From the IMG/VR virus record IMGVR_UViG_3300050021_000848, positions 1 through 29,980 of that record: a stretch of DNA of 29,980 nt. One strand, given 5' to 3'. The DNA comes from a virus. The translations under genes and the position numbers were made by a program. Below, in pieces: positions 21,887 to 28,963 of the stretch. Below the pieces are notes generated by a model, which was given only the letters and a program-made list of their open reading frames with translations, did not search any database and was not told the origin of the DNA. Each line of letters begins with the position of its first letter. Position 1 is the stretch's first letter.

Positions 21887-24800
21887 TTACTGCGACTGGT
21901 CGTCGGCGAGGCGGTAATAGGTGACTCCTTTGTGCTTCGAGTCTCCTTCGACCTTCACGACCCGCAGGCTTCCGAACAGCCGATCTCGGCACCTCGACAG
22001 GGCATTCCCCAATCGAACCTGCTGCGACCGCGGCTGGCCGTTACCCCTGACTTCCAGCATCAGTCCGCGCTGCTCGCAGAATCCGTTGAGCTCACTCACC
22101 TGCTTCTCGGCGTCGCGGAACGCGTCCCACCATGCCGCAGTGAACTCCCGCCACTTCTGACCGTCCTGATCGGCCTGATCATAGAGCTGATCCAGATTCG
22201 CAAGAAAGCCTTCGATTCCGGCCACCCCGAGTATCCCGCCTACTAGCTCCGACCATCCTTCAAAGGAGCCCAGTCGTTTCTGATCGATGGGCCGGCCGGT
22301 GGCTATCCAGCCGAGTACCAGGGTGAGGATCGCGTGGACTAAAGGACCGCGGTTCGCCTTCACCCAGCGGACCAGGTCGGGATGGCGAAACTCAGTGCGC
22401 TGCCAGGGTCGATCCAGTCGCGGATCAATCCGGACCCGTATGCAGCGTCGAGTGAGTTCCAGGTCGAGATGAGGATTGTTGGCGGTCATCATCCATAGGC
22501 CCTGGTTAGGAAGCGACGCCATCTTCGACTCCCCGAGCAAACGGTCCGTCCATCTAACTGCCGTGAGTACGGACGCGAGCGAGGGGGAATGGAGCTTTTT
22601 CCGATCATCGGCGTTGTCCAGAAGCACGATCGGCCGGGCCTTAAGCAACTCGGCGGTGATCATTTTCCGAATCTCGTCATCATCCTCAGGAAGTGTGCGG
22701 CTCTCACAACTCGCCCCGGTTGCAACGATTGCGACGACGTTGGCGAGTAGTCCCTTGCCGGAGCCAACGGAGGGCGCCTCGATCAGGTGCAATGGGGTCG
22801 GGCCTTCGATCATTCTCCGAACAAACGGCAATAAGATGGCGGCGACCGCATGTGCGCGATCAGAGAGATCTGTGAACGGAAAGTCCACCAGCATCTCGTC
22901 ACAAAACAAATCGCGGGCAGTTCGAATCTCCTCCGGAGTTGGTGTATTGGATAGTTGACCTAACTGCAAAGTTGAATCAGCATCCACCCAGACCCGATCT
23001 TTTGGGTGATAGCCCGGCGTGGCGATCAGCGAGCCGTCGCACCCGAACACTGGCGTGCGGATGACGGCATGCAGTTGCGGCAGAGTGGGATCGATGTAGG
23101 CGAGCATGTCGCGCGCTGCCTCCTTCAGCGGGATCACATCGACGCTGGTTTCGTCCGTAACTCGATGCCAATCGGCAACTCGGGCGAGCAAACCGAATAC
23201 GGCGGCCTCACCCATCTGCTCGATCTCGATTGTCGGATCTCTGTCCGCCAAATATACCAATTGCTCTCCTCGACTAAAGACGTATGGTGTGTTTCGGAAA
23301 ATGGCGGCTCCCGGTTGATTCGCCCGGTGAACGGCGGCCCAGGAGTCTGCGACTACGTCGCGCAACTGTCGGTTGTTAACTTGAATCCGAGGAAGCGCGG
23401 CCGCACTTTCAACTTGATCCTGCGGCGAACGTCCCGACAGGATTCTGGCCTTGCCGTCCGTGGCTTCCTCAACTGGAGTGGCTCGCGCTTGTTTGCGCAG
23501 AACCGAAAGGGAAATGCGCTCTTTGCCAAACCGGTTTTGGATCAGACGCAGATGCCTTTCCTGTTCGACGGGACTCAGACGCTTCACTGCAGCGAGGATC
23601 GGCCCCAGCACGTGGTCAAGCTCAGACTCTGCCGTGCCAGGGGACAGGCGCGAGATCGACAATTCCATCGGTGTTTGTGCTGACGCGAGGACTGACTCAA
23701 AATCCGCAGCCGTTCTGCCCTCGGCGAAGTACTCATTGACGTCGAGCTTGGCCTGCTCCAATAGGGCGGTGGCAAGCTGGGTTTCCTCTTTGCTGCGACC
23801 TTCCAATCCGGCCCCTCTAAGGGAATCCGCAGGCCCGTGGAGACCGAAGCCATCCTCCAACTGCCTCCGGGCGTTCTGCTGTTTCTCACCCAAGGGCAAC
23901 GTGGCCACGCGGGTCGTGATTCCGTTTTCGGTAAGAATCTGAGCCGTGCGCAGCGCTCCCCGAAGGCCGGCGTCCGATAGCTCGTTGTCCTGGCAAAGAT
24001 AGATCGTCTTTGCGCCGGCAAGCTTCGGCAGAATCCTCTCCCAATCAGCATCCTTGATTTGAACCGTCACAGGAGATACGACCGGGAATCCGTGCTCCAT
24101 GAGAGAGATGCAATCGGTCACCCCTTCCGTAATGACAACCCGGTCTGGCCGCGCCGCGAGGATGTCTTCGTTATACAGCACGTCGTTCCTGATGCAGGCA
24201 GCGACGTGTGCATTTTTCCCACCGTTCCGAACGGCGAGCTTCTTGTACTTCGGGGCCTCCCAGTCGGCGTCTGGTGTCCAGGGAGTCTTACGGCCAATCA
24301 TGAAAACCACGTGGCCACGGCTCCAGTACGGGAAAACGGTTCTCCGATTGAAGAAGGGGCTGATACCGCTGCCCGAGGGCCGGAATGCGGACGTTCCGGA
24401 CAGCTCGGCATGCGTGAATGCATTCGGACCCCTGCAAAGTGCATCCAGGACGCCGCACTGCCGATTTCCGGCCGAGTCGGCCCATGAAGCGTTCTGGGCG
24501 TAGCCGATCTTTAGCCGGGCGATCATCTCGTCGCCGATCCTGTACTTCTCCCGGAACCAATTGAGGGCATCCGTATCCGCGAGCAGCCTCTGGTGGTAGT
24601 AGTCTGCGAGCGATGTTAGCGCCTCAAACACCCGCAGGCTCTTTCGCCGTTCCCGCTCCATTTCCTCGATGGCCTCCGGCGACAGCCCGGCGTGGGATAG
24701 AGAAGGCATCCCCACCCTGTCGGCTAGGAAATCGCGCGCCTCCCGGTGTGACTCCGGCATCCGACCAGATTGACCGCGTGTGATGCAGCCCGTGTGGACA

Positions 24801-25045
24801 AATTCGACCAACTGCAAGACATCTCCACCTGTGCCACAGCCGAAGCAGTACCAACCTTGCTTGTCGAGCATGATATTCAGCGATCGTTTAGACTGGCTCT
24901 GGTGATTCGGGCAATCGCAGAGCAGGGTTCGCTCCGAGGCTTGAGTGATCCGCCCATTCAAGAGCTCGCGAGCGATCCCGCCGATATCGACCGACGTGAT
25001 CCGCCGGTAGTAGTCGCGGACGCCGATGGACGATGGTTGGCTCAT
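21887..25045 (-). CDS. Replicative primase-helicase: CHC2 zinc finger, TOPRIM and AAA+ domains (1052 aa)
   Basis: Start set at ATG 25045, which overlaps the sigma-like gene stop as ATGA; a longer frame only re-reads that gene. Residues 40-85: primase zinc finger with C45-x2-H48 (CPNH) and C67-x2-C70 (CFGC). Residues ~230-250: RTVFPYWSRGHVVFMIGR, a DnaG-like fold before TOPRIM. Residues 285-385: TOPRIM with VVITEGVTD (E307, D311) and LCQDNE (D353). Residues ~400-730: helical and linker parts. Residues 750-900: P-loop ATPase, Walker A APSVGSGKG (K764), Walker B IVLLDNAD (D810), sensor MMTANNPH (N856/N857) and Arg LTRRCIRVRI. The C-terminal ~100 residues are probably DNA- or partner-binding. One chain thus supplies primer synthesis and strand opening for phage replication. 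Confidence 0.9.
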   Translation of the reverse strand: MSQPSSIGVRDYYRRITSVDIGGIARELLNGRITQASERTLLCDCPNHQSQSKRSLNIMLDKQGWYCFGCGTGGDVLQLVEFVHTGCITRGQSGRMPESHREARDFLADRVGMPSLSHAGLSPEAIEEMERERRKSLRVFEALTSLADYYHQRLLADTDALNWFREKYRIGDEMIARLKIGYAQNASWADSAGNRQCGVLDALCRGPNAFTHAELSGTSAFRPSGSGISPFFNRRTVFPYWSRGHVVFMIGRKTPWTPDADWEAPKYKKLAVRNGGKNAHVAACIRNDVLYNEDILAARPDRVVITEGVTDCISLMEHGFPVVSPVTVQIKDADWERILPKLAGAKTIYLCQDNELSDAGLRGALRTAQILTENGITTRVATLPLGEKQQNARRQLEDGFGLHGPADSLRGAGLEGRSKEETQLATALLEQAKLDVNEYFAEGRTAADFESVLASAQTPMELSISRLSPGTAESELDHVLGPILAAVKRLSPVEQERHLRLIQNRFGKERISLSVLRKQARATPVEEATDGKARILSGRSPQDQVESAAALPRIQVNNRQLRDVVADSWAAVHRANQPGAAIFRNTPYVFSRGEQLVYLADRDPTIEIEQMGEAAVFGLLARVADWHRVTDETSVDVIPLKEAARDMLAYIDPTLPQLHAVIRTPVFGCDGSLIATPGYHPKDRVWVDADSTLQLGQLSNTPTPEEIRTARDLFCDEMLVDFPFTDLSDRAHAVAAILLPFVRRMIEGPTPLHLIEAPSVGSGKGLLANVVAIVATGASCESRTLPEDDDEIRKMITAELLKARPIVLLDNADDRKKLHSPSLASVLTAVRWTDRLLGESKMASLPNQGLWMMTANNPHLDLELTRRCIRVRIDPRLDRPWQRTEFRHPDLVRWVKANRGPLVHAILTLVLGWIATGRPIDQKRLGSFEGWSELVGGILGVAGIEGFLANLDQLYDQADQDGQKWREFTAAWWDAFRDAEKQVSELNGFCEQRGLMLEVRGNGQPRSQQVRLGNALSRCRDRLFGSLRVVKVEGDSKHKGVTYYRLADDQSQ

Positions 25046-25602
25046 TTCACCCGCTCCCGGGGACGCCTCGCGTGCGCGGGCGAAAAGCCAGCCCGAAGAA
25101 AAGCTTCCCGAATCTGCCTGGTCATTTGATACACCCGCGAGCGGGACTTGCGAGTTTGCCGGCACACATCCTGGATCGGCATTTGGCCGAGCAGCCCTGT
25201 TAGCGACTGCAAGTGGTCTGGAAGGCGTTCGACGACACGACGAACGTCGAGAGCGCGGTCCAGTGCATCCACTGCGCTCCCGCTCGGGCGCCTACCGAGA
25301 CTGTCTAGCGCGTCGGCATCGCTGGCGTCCTCTCCATTCATCAAGTCCTGAATAGAGACTTCGGAAGCGCGCCGGCGTTTGCGCATGATGAGCACGGTAG
25401 CGTGATGTCGTGCCACACCCCGCACGAAGCCCTGCCAGTCGCCGCGTGCCGGATCGAACTTGGGCGAGCGGCGAAGGACGTCCAGAATGAATTCCTGCTT
25501 CAGGTCAGCCCAGTCGTCGGTACCGAACCCGGCGGTGGTAACCAACAGCCTGGCCTGGCAGGACGCATGCTGGAGAATGTACGGGTCGACGGTCGCGTTC
25601 AT
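25042..25602 (-). CDS. Sigma-70-like (ECF-type) RNA polymerase sigma factor (186 aa)
   Basis: ATG at 25602 overlaps the preceding stop as ATGA, which fixes the start inside a longer open frame. Region 2-like part at ~20-85: DDWADLKQEFILDVLRRSPKF, DPARGDWQGFVRGVARHHAT, VLIMRKRRRASEVS; the 'DL.QE..L...R....F.P..G.W..FV..VARH....' pattern is that of region 2.1-2.3. Region 4-like part at ~115-175: VRRVVERLPDHLQSLTGLLG, PIQDVCRQTRKSRSRVYQMTRQIREAF, an HTH with the usual 'S...VY......R..F'. In phages such proteins redirect host RNA polymerase or regulate phage genes. It is directly coupled to the primase gene. Activity as a true sigma is inferred only. Confidence 0.75.
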   Translation of the reverse strand: MNATVDPYILQHASCQARLLVTTAGFGTDDWADLKQEFILDVLRRSPKFDPARGDWQGFVRGVARHHATVLIMRKRRRASEVSIQDLMNGEDASDADALDSLGRRPSGSAVDALDRALDVRRVVERLPDHLQSLTGLLGQMPIQDVCRQTRKSRSRVYQMTRQIREAFLRAGFSPAHARRPRERVK

Positions 25603-25970
25603 ATTACGACCTCCGCGACGTGGGCTTGGATGAACACTCGGCGCGGAATACCTGCGCGCACCTCGATCCGCTGGACGTGGCCAGCGTGCATTTGATCGAG
25701 CTGGTCGAGCAAGCGGCAAACTTCGTGGGACAAGGCGAAGTCGGCCAGTTCAGATTCGGGCCGACCACCGCTGTCCGCATCGAGCTTGACTTCAAGCAGT
25801 AACATGGGCGGCGGGTTGAACACCGGCTCGCGATCGCGTATCTGAAGGTCGAGGATTTGGCCGTAGTCGATCAACTGGCACAACCGCACCAGCGCCTGCC
25901 ATGGGGCGGAGAGTTCGGATAGCCTGCGTTCCCGCTTGGACGCGGCGGTTGCCGGAGCCTGCTGCTTCAC
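25599..25970 (-). CDS. Unknown early protein (123 aa, GTG start)
   Basis: GTG at 25970 overlaps the TGA of the preceding gene as GTGA and has a strong GGAGGTGATGCA site directly in front, better than any ATG. Its stop overlaps the sigma-like start as ATGA. N-terminal ~20 residues are basic (KQQAPATAASKRERRL), then a helical part SAPWQALVRLCQLIDYGQI, then PPPMLLLEVKLDADSGG and a helix HEVCRLLDQLDQMHAGHVQ, ending in a strand pair (RIEVRAGIPRRVFIQAHV). No family recognised. Being locked between an HTH protein and a sigma-like factor, it may be a regulatory partner. Confidence 0.75.
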   Translation of the reverse strand: MKQQAPATAASKRERRLSELSAPWQALVRLCQLIDYGQILDLQIRDREPVFNPPPMLLLEVKLDADSGGRPESELADFALSHEVCRLLDQLDQMHAGHVQRIEVRAGIPRRVFIQAHVAEVVI

Positions 25971-26197
25971 TGCATCACCTCCTGGCAGCGATCTACAGCG
26001 CGCGCTGCAATCCACCGACGCAGCTCACCGCGGCGGTAGAAGATCCGGTTTGAGATACGGATGAACGGAGGCCCGCCGCCAAAAACCCGTTTTCGGCGGT
26101 ACCATGCTAAGGACATAGGCAGCTCCTGTTGCTTGGCCTGTATGTCCGTCAATAGATCGTTATCGCCCTGGGGGGATGGACTTGCCACGTGCGTCAT
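25967..26197 (-). CDS. HTH_17 / excisionase-like DNA-binding protein (76 aa)
   Basis: ATG at 26197; the sequence GTGGAGACGAATC in front supplies GGAG. After a polar N-terminus the pattern is ELPMSLAWYRRKRVFGGGPPFIRISNRIFYRRGELRRWIA: helix, turn with P-x-x-x, W/Y recognition helix, 'GGGPPFIRISNR-FYR..ELRRWI'. This is the MerR-like HTH_17 fold of excisionases and AlpA-type regulators. It starts the early operon that runs into the primase and is preceded by three TTCTCCAC repeats that may be its own targets. Could be the excisionase, an early regulator, or an origin-binding protein. Confidence 0.8.
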   Translation of the reverse strand: MTHVASPSPQGDNDLLTDIQAKQQELPMSLAWYRRKRVFGGGPPFIRISNRIFYRRGELRRWIAARAVDRCQEVMQ

Positions 26198-26240
26198 TGA
26201 TTCGTCTCCACTGCTACCTCTTGCTAATCACAAACTTAAT

Positions 26241-26267
26241 GTGGAGAAAGTGGAGAATAGTGGAGAA
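26241..26267. repeat. Three GTGGAGAA direct repeats upstream of the HTH_17 gene
   Basis: GTGGAGAA at 26241, 26250 and 26260 (TTCTCCAC on the coding minus strand), steps of 9 and 10 bases, in a 77-base A/T-rich gap between the 298-aa gene and the HTH_17 gene. An inverted GTGGAGA lies at 26205-26211, overlapping the ribosome site of the HTH_17 gene. Helical phasing suggests cooperative binding of a small HTH protein. No clear -10/-35 pair is visible beside it. Confidence 0.5.
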
Positions 26268-26277
26268 AACGAGGAGA

Positions 26278-27174
26278 TTATGCGCGTGCCGCGCGCTTTC
26301 CGGTGCGGTCCCATTTCGCGCGGGGAGAACCGATCTTTTTCAACACTCCGTTGAGCGTGTCCTCGCGGTACCGGGTCTTGTCTCCGCGCGCCATTCCGTG
26401 CAGAGCCGACTTGCTAACTCCGAGCCGCCGAGCAAGAGCGTCCATCCCGACGAGACCGTTTGCCGTCATGAAAGCCTTCATGATCGCGCGGCGGTGCGCC
26501 GCAAGTGAGCGCGAAGCCTTCTTGGCTTGCGAGCCTTGTTGGGCACCGGCTGGGTTCGGATCTGTGAGTTGGTCCTCGATAAAGCCGAAGTCTGCGGTGA
26601 TGCGTCCGCCCCGAAGCGAAAGGACGAGGCCCAGATCCACGAGCTGAAGTTTGCCGGTTTCGACAGGCACTGCCGTGGAGAAGGGCAGCAACAGTACGCC
26701 GGTAACCCGACCGTATGCCTGGCGAATCTCTGTCATCGCAGCCTGCAGTTCGTCTGGCCCGATCACCGCGAAAAAGAAGTACGGCGTGCGTCCCGCTACG
26801 CAGCCCCGTCCCAGGAACCAAAGCTGGCTCGCGGGCAAAAGCCGAACCTCCCCGGAGAGGGCGAGCGCGTGGGCAAGCCAGGTTGATAGCTGCCCAGGGC
26901 TGGCTCGCCACCGGCGCAGGCGTTCAAGAATGACGTCCACAGTACCGACTAAGGGACACGGGATGAAAGCCCGCTTGCCGTCCTCGCTCCATCGCACTCG
27001 TTCCCAATGCGCTTCCGGGCAAGCGTCACAAGACACGTGGGTGGCACGATCAATCTCGTGCAGCAGGCCAGCCGCCGTCAACGCTTCGAAGTCGGCGGTA
27101 CTCCAGTCGGAAATGTCGTCGTATGTGAATTCAGGATTGACAGACGAGAGCCGCTGCAGAAACTCACTCCACAT
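26278..27174 (-). CDS. Uncharacterised protein with cysteine motif and C-terminal helix-turn-helix (298 aa)
   Basis: ATG at 27174 lies 11 bases inside the 391-aa gene, so the two are coupled. N-terminal ~45 residues are helical. Then VSCDACPEAHWERVRW and RAFIPCP follow (C-x2-C, later C-P: a possible zinc site), LERLRRWRASPGQLSTWLAHAL, LLPASQLWFLGRG, and a barrel-like region to ~200. A Q/K/S linker leads to residues ~230-298 with GLVGMDALARRLGVSKSALHGMARGDKTRYREDTLNGVLKKIG, a clear HTH. The 'C..C...H.E.V......F.IPCP......LRRW......LA........LWFLGR' order fits a widespread hypothetical family I recognise only as uncharacterised. With its HTH and place beside the integrase it is the best candidate for a lysogeny regulator here. 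Confidence 0.7.
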   Translation of the reverse strand: MWSEFLQRLSSVNPEFTYDDISDWSTADFEALTAAGLLHEIDRATHVSCDACPEAHWERVRWSEDGKRAFIPCPLVGTVDVILERLRRWRASPGQLSTWLAHALALSGEVRLLPASQLWFLGRGCVAGRTPYFFFAVIGPDELQAAMTEIRQAYGRVTGVLLLPFSTAVPVETGKLQLVDLGLVLSLRGGRITADFGFIEDQLTDPNPAGAQQGSQAKKASRSLAAHRRAIMKAFMTANGLVGMDALARRLGVSKSALHGMARGDKTRYREDTLNGVLKKIGSPRAKWDRTGKRAARA

Positions 27175-28339
27175 GTGCCCGACCTACTTCGAGCCCCCAT
27201 GCTGGGAGATACCGCCAAAGGATTTTGTCTTCCGGACCGTCATCCAGATCGCACCATCTCGATACAGAGATTCTGAAGTTTATGACCTTTTCCGGCTGGC
27301 CCGGTGCGCGGAATACGACCTGCAAAACGGCGCTCAGGATCTTCGATTTTGCCAGTTCCCGGAGACCGCCGACAAGCTTTGCTCGAAGCAGATCGTATAT
27401 CGAGTCATCGAGATCGTCAGGATCTACTTCAAACAGACTCCTGTGCTGCGACTTTTCATGAAACTGCAGTCGGAGAGCTATGACGCGGACCAGCGCGATG
27501 TGGTCAGCAGGTTTCCGCCGAAATTCGTGCTTGTGGTCCTTTAAAACGTGGAGATCGTACGTTTTCTTCGCCGCTCGCGGAGGAGGTGGCGCGCCAAACG
27601 CCGCGAGCGAGAATCGCTTGAATAGTTCGTCGTGCTTGTCGGCTCCCCCCTTGGCGAGCAGGCTCACGCTGCCGGCGGGACCATCGAGGTAGTACACGAT
27701 GTGGAAAGGGGGCGTGACCCTTACGCTGGTTAGTTGACCGTCCGAGCCGTAGGTATCAATCTCATCGACGTAATCCGACGGGTAGGCGTGAAACACGTGA
27801 ACACCGTCGTGTTCCCGATGGTCCACCCTGCACAAATGTGCGCGCTCTTCTTCCTTGTAGACGTCCTTGATGTGCAGCTTGAGGTTGTCGATAAACGCTT
27901 CGGTGACGTCGACCTTCCCATCAGGAAATCCAACACGAGTTTCTCGGGAAGTCCTGGGGAGACCATAGGTGTACGCGTATACCCGCTGATGATCGAACAA
28001 CTGGGGATGCTCCACAAGACACCAAAAAGCGCGCTCGTAGGCGTTTTTCATCGCTGCCAGTTTGTCCGCAATATCGAACTTGCAGGCGCGACCGGCTTGG
28101 GTCAATACTGCGGTCCCCATCGAGTCGGCCAAGGCATGAACCTGCCGCCACCTGACTCCGATGTGGTGCCGGTCGGCCTCGTCCAATGCGGACAGCCGCT
28201 GAAGAATAGGCCCAGCATCGTTCTCTGCCAGAGCCTTCCAGTCAAGATCTGCAAAAGCCTTGTACGGGGAGAGGAGCCGATGGAGGAGTACGTTCGGCGT
28301 TTTCTCAACGACGGCGCGTGGATTGTACGGTTGGGACAC
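27164..28339 (-). CDS. Uncharacterised 391-aa protein, first gene of a two-gene module
   Basis: GTG at 28339 with AAGGAGGG five bases in front; no ATG fits better. Pattern: LDWKALAENDAGPILQRLSALD, FDIADKLAAMKNAYERAFWCLVEHPQLFD (helical), a charged VYKEEERAHLCRVDHREHDG, then VFHAYPSDYVDEIDTYGSDG, PPFHIVYYLDGPAGSVSLLAKGG, YDLHVLKDHKHEF, and a last domain with IYDLLRAKLVGG and KILWRYLPAWGLEV. The 'YERA.W....P..F' and 'YPSDY' plus 'IVY.LDG..G...L.AKGG' phrases fit a hypothetical family that I recall only as unannotated. No nuclease, kinase, protease or membrane motif is visible. It overlaps and is co-transcribed with the HTH gene from the promoter near 28484. Confidence 0.75.
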   Translation of the reverse strand: MSQPYNPRAVVEKTPNVLLHRLLSPYKAFADLDWKALAENDAGPILQRLSALDEADRHHIGVRWRQVHALADSMGTAVLTQAGRACKFDIADKLAAMKNAYERAFWCLVEHPQLFDHQRVYAYTYGLPRTSRETRVGFPDGKVDVTEAFIDNLKLHIKDVYKEEERAHLCRVDHREHDGVHVFHAYPSDYVDEIDTYGSDGQLTSVRVTPPFHIVYYLDGPAGSVSLLAKGGADKHDELFKRFSLAAFGAPPPPRAAKKTYDLHVLKDHKHEFRRKPADHIALVRVIALRLQFHEKSQHRSLFEVDPDDLDDSIYDLLRAKLVGGLRELAKSKILSAVLQVVFRAPGQPEKVINFRISVSRWCDLDDGPEDKILWRYLPAWGLEVGRAHVE

Positions 28340-28474
28340 GAAGCCCTCCTTAGCCAGCGAGGGCTCCAGACGGGCCGCCTTACTTGTCGGCTACAGGCAG
28401 TGGTTCAGTCCTCCCGCGAAGGCTCAAGAGAGACAAGTATGGAGCCCATCCACCAGTAATTGAATTGGGCCGAC

Positions 28475-28485
28475 ATAGTCACTAT
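28475..28485. promoter_or_regulatory. Palindrome overlapping the module promoter (operator candidate)
   Basis: ATAGT-C-ACTAT, perfect 5-bp arms around one base, overlaps the first bases of the -10 box (28484-28489) and the expected transcription start. A protein bound here would block RNA polymerase. The HTH domain encoded by the second gene of the module is an obvious candidate binder (inference). Confidence 0.45.
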
Positions 28486-28513
28486 TATATCCCTACGAAA
28501 GAGCGACTGTATA
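28484..28513 (-). promoter_or_regulatory. Promoter of the 391-aa/298-aa module
   Basis: On the minus strand TATACA (28513-28508) and a perfect TATAAT (28489-28484) are separated by 18 bases. Transcription would begin near 28477, giving a leader of about 140 nt before the GTG at 28339. It lies in a short A/T-rich island in otherwise GC-rich DNA. Confidence 0.65.
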
Positions 28514-28532
28514 TTACAAAGAATTACAATAT
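28511..28532. repeat. ATTACAA direct repeats upstream of the module promoter
   Basis: ATTACAA at 28513-28519 and again at 28523-28529, ten bases apart (one helical turn), flanked by ATATT (28511-28515) and AATAT (28528-28532) as an outer inverted repeat. It overlaps and extends upstream of the -35 box, where an activator or a second repressor dimer would bind. Confidence 0.45.
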
Positions 28533-28963
28533 CGGCGCCACCGCCTGCCTTGAAACGGTCGGCGCCTCCAAGACCAGGATTTGAGTGGACATTCCCGCAG
28601 TCCCCGCAGTATTAGTTGACAGGACCAATCACTCCGCGTCAACACCAGATATCGAGATGGCCGCCAAGCGGAACTCGTTGTGGGTGTCGAACAGGACACG
28701 ACCATGCGAGACGGTTTACGGGCTCAATCGAAGCACTTAGCACTTGAATCACGGGCGAACGCGGGGCCCCTACGGGGGATCGCGCATCATGTTCCGGCAG
28801 ATGCGGAACGTGGCCGGCGGGAATCGGCGCGACAGCGTTCCTGCCGCGTGGCGCGGGGGGCGGACATCCGGGTCCTGGCCCGGGTTGACGCCCTTGACTG
28901 TTCACCACCTGAGAGTGTTCATGGGTGTGACGTGCCAGTAACCGACATAGAGGAGTCCTTCCG
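28533..28963. other. Intergenic region before the integrase
   Basis: About 430 bases with no convincing gene. Plus-strand frames of 95 and 65 codons are open but R/G-rich, and the longer one runs into the integrase in another frame. A TTGACA is present at 28616-28621 without a partner -10 at normal distance. GCACTTAGCACTT near 28733 is a short direct repeat. An attachment site would be expected here, but no tRNA-like end or core repeat can be recognised. Confidence 0.4.

Noticed and set aside
28533-28963. tRNA gene fragment or attachment core beside the integrase
   Set aside because: No T-arm (GGTTCGA-type) or acceptor-end sequence was found on either strand, and the other prophage end is outside the window.
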